Source: Arsukibacterium sp. UBA3155 (GTDB lineage Bacteria; Pseudomonadota; Gammaproteobacteria; Enterobacterales; Alteromonadaceae). Taken from it: a DNA stretch of 64,000 nucleotides. Shown here in pieces: positions 26,913 to 36,444 of the stretch. The translations under genes were made by a program, and so were the position numbers. The notes beneath the pieces were generated by a model, which saw only the letters and a list, made by a program, of their open reading frames with translations, was not told where the DNA came from and ran no database searches. The DNA is taken from the NCBI GenBank assembly GCA_002364615.1, contig DEYP01000003.1, forward strand, positions 31,277 through 95,276, given 5' to 3'. Position 1 is the first letter of the stretch. Every line of letters begins with the position of its first letter.

Positions 26913-29211
26913 CAGTTTTATACTCCTTTGCATCAAATTTTAATAAGCAGGCGGGCAGAAACAGAAAATCGATAATCAGTGCCACCAGGATCACCAGTGC
27001 GGTTAACATGCCCATATCAGAATTAAGCCGGAAGCCGGAGAGCATTAATACCCCAAAACCGGTTATTAGTACCACGGTGGTGATCCACAGCGCCCGGCCA
27101 ACCGTGGTAAAAGCATAGCGTATGGCTTGCTCGGTTGCCTGCCCTTCCAGCCTGGCGGCCCGGTATTTACTTAGAAAGTGTACGGTATCGTCGACAATAA
27201 TACCCAGACTCATGCCGGCCACTACCGATAATGCCAGATTTATTTCACCACTTAGTACTCCCCATAAACCAAACGCGACCAGCGCCGGGGTAATATTAGG
27301 AATAAGGCTGATTAACCCCAGGCGCCATGATCGTAAACTAAAGACCAGCAGCAGCGAGATTAATAGCAGCGCTAATGGCAGTGTTTGCAGCATTGATGCC
27401 ATATTTTTCTCGCCAATATGGGCAAACATCAGCGCGGTACTGGCAGCAGTTGCTGAATATGCACCGGCGTTTTCAGCCAGATACGCCAGCGCGCGCGTTT
27501 CAAAAGCAGTGAGCTGCTTACTGCCAAGGTTATGCAAACTAACGGCTACCCGGGTCGCGCTTTTATCCAGGTTTAACTGGTTATTTAAATCCAGGCCAAA
27601 GGGCAGCGACATTTCATACATTAGTAAGTACTGCGCGCTTTGCTGCCGGTTATCTGGCAACCGATAAAAGGCCGGGTCGTCCAGATTCATATTTTTATTC
27701 AGTCGCCGTATGGTATCCGTAATACTGTTGACATGCTGCACCTCTGGCTGACGTTGCAGCCAGCTGGCAAAATCGGCTACTGCCTCTAAAAATTCCGGCT
27801 CATTCACCGCACCGGCTTCATTGCCGCCGATAACAAAATCAACCGTAGTGGCGCCAGTCAGGTTTTGCTCCAGAAAATCGTTAGCCTGACGAAACTCGGT
27901 ATCGGCAGCAAAGTACTTAACCGCCTCATCGTTAATGATATTGCGACTGATTAAACTGCTGCAACCGAGGATTAGCAGGGTCATGCCCCAGAATAGCGGC
28001 TGTTGCCAGCGGATTACCTTGTTAGCCAGCCATAACATGCTTTTATCACTGCTTCCGGCGGCGCTGTGCTTACCCTGCCCGGCACTGATCGGCATAAATA
28101 ACAGCAATGCCGGCAGCAGTACCAGACTGAACAGGCACGCAAGCATCACCCCTACTGCGGTCATATTGCCCAAGTCACGCAAAATAGGGACTTCAGAAAA
28201 ATTCAGAGTTAAAAAGCCTATTGCGGTGGTGGCGCTGGTAATAAATACCGGCATACTGTTGCGCTTTAAACTGTACTGTATTGCCTGCAACCTGCTGTCA
28301 CCGCGGCGCAGGGCAAATTGCATGGCGGCAATCAGATGCACCGAATCGGCGACCGCCAGTGTCATTAAAATCGTTGGCACATTCACCGTTGCCGTACTTA
28401 AAAACAGCCCGGCCCAACCAGCCAATCCCAGGGTGCTGACTACAGTAACCACAATAATTACCAGCGTAGCCAGCGAGGCCAGTAGCGAGCGCAACAACCA
28501 GGCCAGCATCAGCAAAATAGCTGCAAACATGACTGGAATCAGAGTTTTTACGTCATTTTCGGCTTCATAGGCGAACGCATAGTTCATGGCCACCACGCCA
28601 CTAACATGAAACGCCGTATCCGGATGCGAGGCCTTAAACGTCTCCAGCATGGCCGAGATGGCCTGCCATACTTCTTTAACTTCGTGCTGCAGGTTTTGCT
28701 CTGGCAACTGCAAGGTAATATTAATTGCCGTCACACTGCCATTGGCCGATACCAGGCGCTTCTTCAGCACCGGTTCGTTTAATGCCACGCCAGCTATCTT
28801 ATTCAGCTCCGTATTATTAAGCTCAAGCGTTTCGCCAACCAGATCAGCGACCCATAAATCATCAGCAATGGCTTCGGTGTGTTGATAATTACTTAATGAA
28901 TCTACCCGGATAGAATAGGGTGTTTGCCAGGCCGCTTCTGTCAATTGCCTGACCAGATCCAGAGTTTCTGCACTGAACACCTGTTTATCGGCCGGCGCGA
29001 TAGCGATCAGGATATTATCGCTTTTATTAAACTGCTGCTGCATTTGCTCAAAGGCCTGCAGTTGCGGATTATCGTTGCTGAAAAAAATCCGGTAATCGCC
29101 ACGAAAGTATAAATTGCCTATCCCCCAGCCACTGCCAACGATTATTAGCAGGCACAACGCTGTGACAACGCGCGGATACCCCAGAATATGCTGCAGAGCG
29201 CGTTGAATCAT
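26899..29211 (-). CDS. MMPL/RND-superfamily lipid-type exporter
   Basis: 770 residues with about 12 membrane helices in two halves, each with a large periplasmic loop after the first helix: the MMPL (RND) topology. The repeated block SVHLIAAMQFALRRG in the first half and VDDTVHFLSKYRAARL in the second carries the Asp/His region typical of proton-driven MMPL proteins, with Asp at DSVHL and DDTVHF. First gene of a three-gene operon. MMPL proteins paired with LolA-like and barrel partners are thought to move lipids across the envelope; the cargo here is unknown. Confidence 0.88.
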   Translation of the reverse strand: MIQRALQHILGYPRVVTALCLLIIVGSGWGIGNLYFRGDYRIFFSNDNPQLQAFEQMQQQFNKSDNILIAIAPADKQVFSAETLDLVRQLTEAAWQTPYSIRVDSLSNYQHTEAIADDLWVADLVGETLELNNTELNKIAGVALNEPVLKKRLVSANGSVTAINITLQLPEQNLQHEVKEVWQAISAMLETFKASHPDTAFHVSGVVAMNYAFAYEAENDVKTLIPVMFAAILLMLAWLLRSLLASLATLVIIVVTVVSTLGLAGWAGLFLSTATVNVPTILMTLAVADSVHLIAAMQFALRRGDSRLQAIQYSLKRNSMPVFITSATTAIGFLTLNFSEVPILRDLGNMTAVGVMLACLFSLVLLPALLLFMPISAGQGKHSAAGSSDKSMLWLANKVIRWQQPLFWGMTLLILGCSSLISRNIINDEAVKYFAADTEFRQANDFLEQNLTGATTVDFVIGGNEAGAVNEPEFLEAVADFASWLQRQPEVQHVNSITDTIRRLNKNMNLDDPAFYRLPDNRQQSAQYLLMYEMSLPFGLDLNNQLNLDKSATRVAVSLHNLGSKQLTAFETRALAYLAENAGAYSATAASTALMFAHIGEKNMASMLQTLPLALLLISLLLVFSLRSWRLGLISLIPNITPALVAFGLWGVLSGEINLALSVVAGMSLGIIVDDTVHFLSKYRAARLEGQATEQAIRYAFTTVGRALWITTVVLITGFGVLMLSGFRLNSDMGMLTALVILVALIIDFLFLPACLLKFDAKEYKTDGTP

Positions 29212-29395
29212 TTGTTGCTACCTTTGTTCGTGTGAATGGCATGGCGTTAGCCTTTGAGCTTAGCAGGCTATTGGTAAAGTGGGGAATAAGCAACTGTATT
29301 CATGCCGCTTTTGCCGCGCGGCCACCCTGTAGCTTGCATTAAATTAACAATATGCTAAACATAATGCATTATTTAAGTAAAATATCGGAGACAGG

Positions 29396-30901
29396 ATGTC
29401 ACTGGCCGTTGTTTACAGCCGGGCTCGCCATGGCCTGGATGCACCACTGGTTACCGTTGAGGTGCACATTAGCAATGGCTTGCCGGCGTTTCAGCTGGTA
29501 GGCCTGCCTGAAACGTCGGTAAAAGAATCACGCGACCGGGTGCGTAGCGCCATGGTTAACAGCGGTTTTGCGTTTCCCGATAGAAAAATAACCGTTAATT
29601 TAGCCCCGGCCGACTTACCCAAAGAGGGCGGCCGTTTTGACCTGCCTATTGCCCTTGGCATTATCGTCGCCAGTGGCCAGCTGAATGAACAGTGTACCGG
29701 CGAGTACGAGTTTTATGGCGAGCTGGCGTTATCTGGCGAAATACGGCCCATTCTGGGTGAGATCCCGGTGGCGGTGGCCTGCCGCGATGCAGGCCGGGCT
29801 GCGCTGATGCCAATGTTAAATGCCCAGCAGGCGCAGCAGGTACCGAAAGCAAAAATTCATGGCGCCGAGCATTTATTGCAGGTGCACAGCTTTTTACTGG
29901 CACAGCAGGCGTTGCCTGCAATTCCGCCGTTGCCCGAGCGACCGGTACAACATATGGCCGATTTAGCCGATGTACGCGGCCAGGGTCATGCTAAACGGGT
30001 ACTGGAGATTGCAGCTGCCGGTGAGCACAATATGTTAATGCTGGGCCCGGCCGGTACGGGTAAGTCGATGTTGGCACAGCGCCTGCCCGGAATTTTACCG
30101 GCATTGACTGAGCAGGAAGCGCTGGCTACCGCCGCTATTTATTCCATTGCCGGCTTGCAGCGAAACCTGACCGACTGGCAACAGCGGCCTTTTCGCAGCC
30201 CGCACCACACCAGCTCGGCGGTGGCATTGGTCGGTGGCGGCTCAGTACCGCGACCGGGTGAAATATCACTGGCCCACCACGGCATTTTATTTTTAGACGA
30301 ACTGCCGGAATTTCCACGTAAAGTGCTGGACGTGCTGCGCGAGCCGCTGGAAACTGGCATTGTGCATATTTCCAGAGCCGCCCGCCAGGCCGAGTTTCCG
30401 GCGCAGTTTCAGTTAGTGGCGGCGCTTAATCCCAGCCCGACCGGCCACCATGAGGATGGTCGCGCCACACCCGAGCAGGTTATGCGCTATTTAAACCGGT
30501 TATCGGGGCCGTTTATCGACCGGATAGAATTACAAATTGAAGTGCCGTTATTGCCCAAAGGCATGCTAAGCCAGCAACACAGCACAGAGGAGAGTAGTGC
30601 CAGCGTCAAACAGCGGGTGGTGGCGGCCAGGGATATACAGCTGGCGCGCCAGGGCAAAGCCAATGCCCGGTTAAGCGGCAGCGAAATCGCTGATTTTTGC
30701 CCGCTAAAGCAGGATGATGCCCGCTTTTTAGAAGACACCATTCACCGCTTTAAATTATCGGCCCGTACCTACCATAAAATTATCAAAGTGGCGCGCACCA
30801 TCGCCGACCTGCAGCAGCAACCGAACATCAGCCGCGCCCATTTGATGGAAGCACTCAGCTACCGCGCACTGGAGCGGCTGCTGAGTTATTTAAAGACCTA
30901 A
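29396..30901 (+). CDS. comM: ComM/YifB, Mg-chelatase-like AAA+ branch-migration helicase
   Basis: 501 residues. N-terminal Lon-like S16 module (MSLAVVYSRARHGLDA, LPKEGGRFDLPIALG), then a Mg-chelatase-type AAA+ core with Walker A GPAGTGKS at 217-224 and Walker B ILFLDELPEF near 298-307; C-terminal helical lid (ISRAHLMEALSYRALERL). In Vibrio cholerae ComM is a hexameric branch-migration helicase used in natural transformation; the same family is called YifB. ATG start with GGAGACAGG upstream. Presence supports competence-type recombination but is not proof of it. Divergent from the MMPL operon. Confidence 0.93.
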   Translation: MSLAVVYSRARHGLDAPLVTVEVHISNGLPAFQLVGLPETSVKESRDRVRSAMVNSGFAFPDRKITVNLAPADLPKEGGRFDLPIALGIIVASGQLNEQCTGEYEFYGELALSGEIRPILGEIPVAVACRDAGRAALMPMLNAQQAQQVPKAKIHGAEHLLQVHSFLLAQQALPAIPPLPERPVQHMADLADVRGQGHAKRVLEIAAAGEHNMLMLGPAGTGKSMLAQRLPGILPALTEQEALATAAIYSIAGLQRNLTDWQQRPFRSPHHTSSAVALVGGGSVPRPGEISLAHHGILFLDELPEFPRKVLDVLREPLETGIVHISRAARQAEFPAQFQLVAALNPSPTGHHEDGRATPEQVMRYLNRLSGPFIDRIELQIEVPLLPKGMLSQQHSTEESSASVKQRVVAARDIQLARQGKANARLSGSEIADFCPLKQDDARFLEDTIHRFKLSARTYHKIIKVARTIADLQQQPNISRAHLMEALSYRALERLLSYLKT

Positions 30902-31038
30902 CTCAAATACAGAGACTACAGCAACCGGTTTGCTCACATCAACACGCCGTAAATACTTCCCTGTAGGCTCGATTCGGCCATCCAGGCCTGCAACGGTCGA
31001 CTTAGAGCAAGCCGATTACTGTCTTTGAAAACTAAGCG

Positions 31039-32070
31039 CTATACCAGCTTCCAGTTTAACATCTGGCCGGCATAAAACGGTACTATCGGCAGGCCATTAG
31101 GCAGGGTAATTTCTGCAGGCACCTGCCACTGTTGGCGCTGCAAAGTTACCGTACCTTCGTTACGTGGTAAACCGTAAAAATCCGCACCATAGTGGCTGGC
31201 AAAACCTTCCAGTTTGTCCAGGCAACCCAGCTCGCCGAACACCTGAGCATATAGCTCTATTGCGCTATGCGCACTGTAGCAACCGGCACAACCACAGGCT
31301 GACTCTTTGCGATGCTTCTCATGCGGCGCTGAATCCGTACCGAGGAAAAACTTGGCAGAGCCACTGGCTACAGCTGCGCGCAGCGCTTCCTGATGGGTGC
31401 GGCGCTTTAATACCGGTAAACAATAATTGTGCGGACGCACCCCGCCGACCAGTAAGTCGTTGCGATTGAGCAGTAAATGTTGCGGGGTAATGGTGGCGGC
31501 CACGTTGCTACCCGCTTCGCTGACAAAACTAGCCGCATCGGCGGTCGTAATATGCTCAAACACCACTTTTAACTGCGGCAGCCGGGCGACAATATGCTGC
31601 AGGTAGCGGTCGATAAAGACTTTTTCCCGATCAAAAATATCAATATCATGGTCAGTGACCTCGCCATGTACCAACAGCAACATACCGTGTTCTGCCATTG
31701 CTTCAAATACCGGATACAGTGAGTCCAGCGCGCTGACTGCGGCGCTGGAATTGGTGGTGGCGCCAGCGGGGTATAACTTAGCTGCGACTACGCCGGCAGC
31801 CCTAGCATCAATAATTTGCTGGCGGCTGGTTTTATCGGTCAGGAACAAGGTAAGCAACGGTTGAAACTCGCTACCAACGGGCCGGGCTGCCAGAATACGC
31901 TCACGGTACGCCACAGCCATCTCGGCGGTGGTAACCGGCGGCACTAAGTTTGGCATAACAATAGCGCGGGCAAACTGACGGGCCGTGGCGGGAACCGTTT
32001 CCAGCAACATATCGCCATCACGAAAATGCAAATGCCAGTCGTCTGGGGTTTGGATAGTTAAGTGGCTCAT
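31039..32070 (-). CDS. pyrC: dihydroorotase (class II)
   Basis: 343 residues from the ATG following CCCGGAG; the usual length of enterobacterial-type PyrC. Zinc ligands His13 and His15 in HLHFRD, the carbamylated Lys98 in [11 protein letters not shown] near 135, and GTDSAPH near 245 are all present. It converts carbamoyl aspartate to dihydroorotate in pyrimidine synthesis; cytoplasmic. Single gene. The intervals on both sides (30902-31038 and 32071-32279) hold no further gene. Confidence 0.95.
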   Translation of the reverse strand: MSHLTIQTPDDWHLHFRDGDMLLETVPATARQFARAIVMPNLVPPVTTAEMAVAYRERILAARPVGSEFQPLLTLFLTDKTSRQQIIDARAAGVVAAKLYPAGATTNSSAAVSALDSLYPVFEAMAEHGMLLLVHGEVTDHDIDIFDREKVFIDRYLQHIVARLPQLKVVFEHITTADAASFVSEAGSNVAATITPQHLLLNRNDLLVGGVRPHNYCLPVLKRRTHQEALRAAVASGSAKFFLGTDSAPHEKHRKESACGCAGCYSAHSAIELYAQVFGELGCLDKLEGFASHYGADFYGLPRNEGTVTLQRQQWQVPAEITLPNGLPIVPFYAGQMLNWKLV

Positions 32071-32279
32071 CAGCAGCTCCGGGCAGGTCAGGTAAAAAAT
32101 AATGGTCGCTATAATAGCAAGGAATCCGCAGTGGTGAAATCGACCGCGATTGGAAATAACCAGCGGGCAGCGGTTTTTATTCAACGTCGGCGGTTTAAAC
32201 CAGCCACTGCTGTTTGCTACACTGGTAATAGAACTTATAGCAGTCACCACGAGCACTGCCGCAAACAGGAGTTAACAGC

Positions 32280-32444
32280 ATGTCTGATTTTGATTCTGAA
32301 CTGGATTTTGATTTAAACAACCTTGATTTTGACGGTGCTGAAGCTGCGCTGGCGAAACAGCAAGCAGAAGCCGAAGCAAAAGCCGCCGAACCACAATTTG
32401 GTGATGACGACGACGAATGCAGCGGCGGCGCATGTAAAATTTAG
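32280..32444 (+). CDS. small, highly acidic protein of unknown function
   Basis: 54 residues, ATG preceded by CAGGAG at a good distance. Composition is striking: an N-terminal Phe/Asp pattern (FDSELDFDLNNLDFDG), a central Ala/Glu/Gln/Lys helix, then an Asp run and a C-terminal pair of Cys in DECSGGACKI. It is strongly acidic and lacks a signal peptide. No family recognised. It lies 54 bases before the CheX-like gene on the same strand and may be cotranscribed. Short enough to be missed by routine gene calling. Confidence 0.7.
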   Translation: MSDFDSELDFDLNNLDFDGAEAALAKQQAEAEAKAAEPQFGDDDDECSGGACKI

Positions 32445-32498
32445 TGTTTGTTGTTGATAAGGGCTTATACTGTCAGAAAATAGTCCCTGGATAATAAA

Positions 32499-33173
32499 AT
32501 GAAGAAAACCCGTATTATTACGACTGATGACATCCTGCTAACGCTGTGTCAGGCAGTTAACGGTGTGCTGTCGGCCGCTGGCAACCCGGCGATCAGCCAC
32601 TCACCCATGGTGCAGAAAATTCAGAAAACCTGCCTGCGACCTGATCTTGGCTGCTTTGTGTTATTTGACGGCGGCTTTTCCGGGCTGGTTATTATTAACT
32701 TCACAGCACCCGCCGCGCTGGAAATATACCGTAAATACATGATGAGTATGGGTATGCCTGAAAATGAGCTGGCGCAGTTTCATACTTCTGATGAAGTAGG
32801 CAACGTGATGGGCGAACTGATGAATCAGATCGTCGGTGACTTCACCAACAAGGTACGCCTTGATTTACACACCTCGATTAATCAAAGCCAGCCGAAAATG
32901 ATGGCGATTAATAAACAAGTACAAATTCTGATTAATACCCAGCTTGATCAACCTCAGGCCCGGCGCGTTACGTTCAGCACACCAGAGCATAATATTTTTT
33001 ATATGGAACTGGCGATGGATAAAACTGAGTTTATTCAATTGCAGGAGTTTGAAAAATCCGAACAGGAACACCCGGACGATATTCTGGCTAATGCCCAGCA
33101 ATACCGCCAGGAGAATACCGTGGATGTTGAGCCAGCAGTGGATGATGACTTTCTGAAAAACCTCGGTTTCTGA
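32499..33173 (+). CDS. CheX-like protein (DUF3334 family)
   Basis: 224 residues. The centre has DEVGNVMGELMNQIVGDF (98-115), giving two ExxN motifs, Glu99-Asn102 and Glu106-Asn109. The first resembles the CheX/CheC active site that dephosphorylates CheY-P. The N-terminus (TTDDILLTLCQAVNGV) and C-terminal acidic tail ending DDDFLKNLGF match a family found in Shewanella-like genera (DUF3334 from memory). Probably a cytoplasmic response-regulator phosphatase or derived regulator. No chemotaxis gene is adjacent, though a chemoreceptor lies 23 kb away. Confidence 0.72.
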   Translation: MKKTRIITTDDILLTLCQAVNGVLSAAGNPAISHSPMVQKIQKTCLRPDLGCFVLFDGGFSGLVIINFTAPAALEIYRKYMMSMGMPENELAQFHTSDEVGNVMGELMNQIVGDFTNKVRLDLHTSINQSQPKMMAINKQVQILINTQLDQPQARRVTFSTPEHNIFYMELAMDKTEFIQLQEFEKSEQEHPDDILANAQQYRQENTVDVEPAVDDDFLKNLGF

Positions 33174-33214
33174 TTAACGTCAACGCTGCAGGCCAGGGTT
33201 GAGCCTGAGCGTTT

Positions 33215-34411
33215 TTACTCTGCCGCAGTTGCGGCAGCGCCAGAGTGCAAAACCTGGCGCCACAGCTGGCTCAGGCCTATAGCCAGCACCCCAGCTAACA
33301 TCAGCATTGAAAACGGCAAGGCATCACCGGTGTAAAACCAAGCCAGTAAGGGCCCGGCTAAAGCGCCGCTGCCAAAGCGCAGGGTACCAATAACTGCAGT
33401 CGCCGTGCCGCTGTTATCCGGAAACTGCATAATAATCATGGCGTCGGCATTAGTGGCCATTAGCCCCAGACTTGCCATCAGTGGCGCTATGGTAAATACC
33501 GTGTACCACAGCCCCATTTCTGAATAGTTAAAAACACACAGTAACGTGGCACAAACTATAGCTACTATCAGGCCAAAGCGCAGCATACGCTGCGGCCCAA
33601 ACCGCACCACCAGCCGGCTGTTCAGCAGGTTTGCACTCATTAGCGCCAACACGTTAAAAGCAAACAGCAGACCAAACATTTGCTCGCTTACCCCAAAATA
33701 GCCGATATACACAAAGGATACGGCCGTTAGAAAACAGAAAAAGGCGAAGGACGCAAACATGGAACTGGCAATATCAGGCCAGGCCGCTTTATGCCGGAAC
33801 ACTTTACGGTAGCCACTGAAAAATGCCGGCCGCTGCTGGACGTGAGGACTGGTGATCTCCGGTAAAAAACGCCAGCTGAAAAATACCACCACCAAACCGT
33901 ACAGCGCTAAAAACAGAAATATGGCCTGCCAGCTTGCCAGCCAGATAACCCCACTGCCCATCGCGGGCGCCACCAGCGGTGCCAGCATCATAATCATAGA
34001 GACATAAGACATGCCTTTAGCGGTATGCTGCTGATACAAATGGCGGATAATACCTGGCACCACTACCGAAGCCGCCGCCCCTGCCAGTGCCTGCACCGCA
34101 CGCCAGCCTAAAAACCACTCAATACTCTCTACCTGGCTTAAGGCGACACTGGCCAGAATAAAACCCGTTAAACCCAACACTGCCAATGGCCGGCGGCCCA
34201 GCATATCGGCCAACGGTCCAAACACCAGCATGCCGGTACCATAAGCCGCCAGAAAAATACTCAGCGACTGCTGCACCAAACCAATATTGGTGTCCAGCTG
34301 CACGGCCATCATTGGCATGGCTGGCAGATACATATCTATAGCCAACGGTGTCGTCGCGACAACCGCTGCCAATAACATCAGCAACCAGATAGAAGGCTCG
34401 GAACGGGACAT
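33215..34411 (-). CDS. Bcr/CflA-family multidrug efflux MFS transporter
   Basis: 398 residues, 12 membrane helices. Start MSRSEPSIWLLMLLAAVVAT and the block PLAIDMYLPAMPMMA are typical of the Bcr/CflA drug:proton antiporters; motif A reads GPLADMLGRRPLAVLG between helices 2 and 3. It would export drugs or metabolites such as bicyclomycin or sulfonamides, or Cys-dipeptides, using the proton gradient. Single gene with the DUF3334 gene convergent on the left. Confidence 0.92.
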   Translation of the reverse strand: MSRSEPSIWLLMLLAAVVATTPLAIDMYLPAMPMMAVQLDTNIGLVQQSLSIFLAAYGTGMLVFGPLADMLGRRPLAVLGLTGFILASVALSQVESIEWFLGWRAVQALAGAAASVVVPGIIRHLYQQHTAKGMSYVSMIMMLAPLVAPAMGSGVIWLASWQAIFLFLALYGLVVVFFSWRFLPEITSPHVQQRPAFFSGYRKVFRHKAAWPDIASSMFASFAFFCFLTAVSFVYIGYFGVSEQMFGLLFAFNVLALMSANLLNSRLVVRFGPQRMLRFGLIVAIVCATLLCVFNYSEMGLWYTVFTIAPLMASLGLMATNADAMIIMQFPDNSGTATAVIGTLRFGSGALAGPLLAWFYTGDALPFSMLMLAGVLAIGLSQLWRQVLHSGAAATAAE

Positions 34412-34425
34412 AACAGGTACTCTTA

Positions 34426-34500
34426 TTTGCTGACTTAATTTGCTGACTTAATTTTCCGGCTTATTTTTACCGGCTTAGTTTTCCGGCTAAGTATAGCCGG
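34426..34500. repeat. degenerate short tandem repeat with hairpins
   Basis: Two identical 13-base units TTTGCTGACTTAA (34426-34438, 34439-34451) run into three related TTTNCCGGCTTA-type units (34452-34463, 34464-34478, 34479-34491). CCGGCTA and TAGCCGG (34483-34500) can form a seven-base stem with a four-base loop. It fills the space between the bcr-type gene and the end of the histidine kinase gene, upstream of bcr on its coding strand. Confidence 0.6.
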
Positions 34501-34537
34501 ATAACCTGCAGCGGCAGATCGTGCGTTGGTAATATTA

Positions 34538-35752
34538 TTAACTGAGCGGCAGCAGCAGTTGCAAACTGGCGCCTCCAAGCGGACTGGTACCGATAATCAG
34601 CTTGCCCTGGTGCCATTGTACAATACGCTGGACTATGGCCAGCCCCAGGCCAAAACCACCCTCTTCGCGGTTGCGACTTTGCTCCAGCCGGTGAAAGGGT
34701 TTCAATACTTCCGCCCGACGCTCCACCGCAATGCCCGGGCCATCATCGTGCACGTTAATCCGCCACTGCCCCTGCTGAGCTTTAAGATCAATCACAATTT
34801 TCTGGTTAGCATACCGCTTGGCATTGACCAGTAAATTCTGAATTGCCCGCTCCAGATAGTGCGCATCACAATAAAACAATGCGCGGGCGGGGAGTTGCAA
34901 CTCAATCGTTGCCCCTGGCAATGGTGCCAGTTTTTCAGCCACATTATGGATTAACTCGGTTAAATCTACTTGTTGTTTTTTCAGATTAAGCTGATGACTT
35001 TGCAATCTGGCATAGTCCAGCATTTCATCAACTAATTGCTGCAACTCCCGTACATCCTGCAGCATCAGATTTTTGTCATTTTCCGGCAATTGCGCTGCCA
35101 TTTCCAGCGCAAATTTCAGCCGGGCGATAGGGGTACGTAACTCGTGCGACACGGCATGGGTCATTTCCCGCTGCAGCTCCAATAAAGAGATAATTTGTTG
35201 GCTCATGTGCTGAAAACTATCGGCAATCGGTGCAATAAACGAGCGGGCGGGTAACTGCAATTCAGCAGGTTGCCCTTTGCCAAATCGCTGCAGGCCTTGC
35301 TGTAAGAAACGAATATCCCGCGCAACCGGCCACAGCCACAATGCTACAGCAACGGCCAGCAGGCTGAAAAACAAAATGCTGAACCAGTCAAAACCCGTGC
35401 GTTCATTTAATTGCAGCGGCCCCAGTAGCCACAACTGCTCGTTGCGCAGGCCATAAAAATACACACTGTTATCCTGAAACAACGGTAATAAATGATTTTG
35501 TTGTAATAGTTGCCACTCTGCAGGCTGCCAACTGACACTGTCCATTGCCACCGCCTGATAAGGCAGTCCCAAATGAGTGGCCCACTGCGCTTCAGGTAAA
35601 CGCATAACCAGCGCCATTTGCTCGGCCAGGGTATCAACCAGCGCCGGTAGCTTGTCACCTTGTGCATATTGCCACAACTGGTCAACCGTCCAGCCCAGGC
35701 CAATGAGTACCAGAAATAAAAACAAATAGAAGTGCAGAAACAAGCGATGCAT
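34538..35752 (-). CDS. sensor histidine kinase (RstB/CpxA-like)
   Basis: 404 residues. First membrane helix at 3-20, a periplasmic sensor loop of about 100 residues (with Trp-rich patches), second helix at about 124-142, then HAMP, dimerisation helix with phospho-acceptor His203 in HAVSHELRTP, and an ATPase domain with N box (NLLVNAKRYA), G1 (VHDDGPGI) and G2 (GGFGLGLAIV). Intact. Paired with a response regulator two bases upstream in the same operon; the regulator is preceded by DUF3019 and MipA genes. Probably senses an envelope signal. Confidence 0.9.
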   Translation of the reverse strand: MHRLFLHFYLFLFLVLIGLGWTVDQLWQYAQGDKLPALVDTLAEQMALVMRLPEAQWATHLGLPYQAVAMDSVSWQPAEWQLLQQNHLLPLFQDNSVYFYGLRNEQLWLLGPLQLNERTGFDWFSILFFSLLAVAVALWLWPVARDIRFLQQGLQRFGKGQPAELQLPARSFIAPIADSFQHMSQQIISLLELQREMTHAVSHELRTPIARLKFALEMAAQLPENDKNLMLQDVRELQQLVDEMLDYARLQSHQLNLKKQQVDLTELIHNVAEKLAPLPGATIELQLPARALFYCDAHYLERAIQNLLVNAKRYANQKIVIDLKAQQGQWRINVHDDGPGIAVERRAEVLKPFHRLEQSRNREEGGFGLGLAIVQRIVQWHQGKLIIGTSPLGGASLQLLLPLS

Positions 35753-35754
35753 AG

Positions 35755-36444
35755 TTACCAGGCGTCTGCGACAAACAAATAACCTTTACCCCAGACCGTT
35801 TTAATCCGAAACGGCACTTCGGCATTGTCACCCAGCTTGCGCCGTAAATGCGACACCCGCACATCGACCGTGCGGTCAAGGCCGTCATATTCACGACCGA
35901 TAATTTGCTGATGAATAGCTTCACGTTTTACAGTTTGGCCCGCATGGCGCGCCAACATCCATAATAAATCGAATTCATAGCTGGTCAGTTCCACCAGCTT
36001 GTTGTCAAACCAGGCTTCACGGGACCGCTGTTTTAACATTAAACGGCCAAATGCCAGCTCCTGCTGATCGGCTTGCGGACTAGCCTGGGTGCGCCGCAGT
36101 AAAGCATTAATCCGGGCCAGCAACACTCTGGGTTCAACCGGCTTAATCACATAATCATCGGCGCCCAGCTCCAGTCCCAACACCTGGTCAATATCACTCT
36201 GCCTGGCGGTGAGCATTAATACCGGCCCTTTAAACCACGGCCTTATTTGCCGGCAAACGCCAAAGCCATCCAAACCGGGTAGCATGAGATCCAGCACAAT
36301 TACATCAGGTTGAAACTGTTTACATTGCTCAGCCACCAGGTCGCCCCGGCTTTGCTGCTGCACGGTAAAACCATGTTGCACCAGAAAGCTCTGCACCAAC
36401 CCGGCCAGCCGGGCATCGTCTTCCACTAACAAGATCTTGGCCAT
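35755..36444 (-). CDS. OmpR/PhoB-family response regulator (RstA-like)
   Basis: 229 residues from the ATG that overlaps the previous stop codon as TAATG; CGGAG lies about ten bases upstream. Receiver domain with Asp9-Asp10 acidic pocket, phospho-acceptor Asp52 in VLDLMLPGLDG, Thr in MLTARQ and Lys in YVIKPVEPR; C-terminal winged helix with the loop RTVDVRVSHLRRKLGD. Expected to be phosphorylated by the adjacent kinase and to bind promoters, likely including that of its own operon. Start two residues or more upstream is possible but lacks support. Confidence 0.92.
   Translation of the reverse strand: MAKILLVEDDARLAGLVQSFLVQHGFTVQQQSRGDLVAEQCKQFQPDVIVLDLMLPGLDGFGVCRQIRPWFKGPVLMLTARQSDIDQVLGLELGADDYVIKPVEPRVLLARINALLRRTQASPQADQQELAFGRLMLKQRSREAWFDNKLVELTSYEFDLLWMLARHAGQTVKREAIHQQIIGREYDGLDRTVDVRVSHLRRKLGDNAEVPFRIKTVWGKGYLFVADAW

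Noticed and set aside
26906-28885. forward-strand frames opposite the MMPL gene
   Set aside because: They mirror the real gene, lack ribosome sites and encode no recognisable motif.
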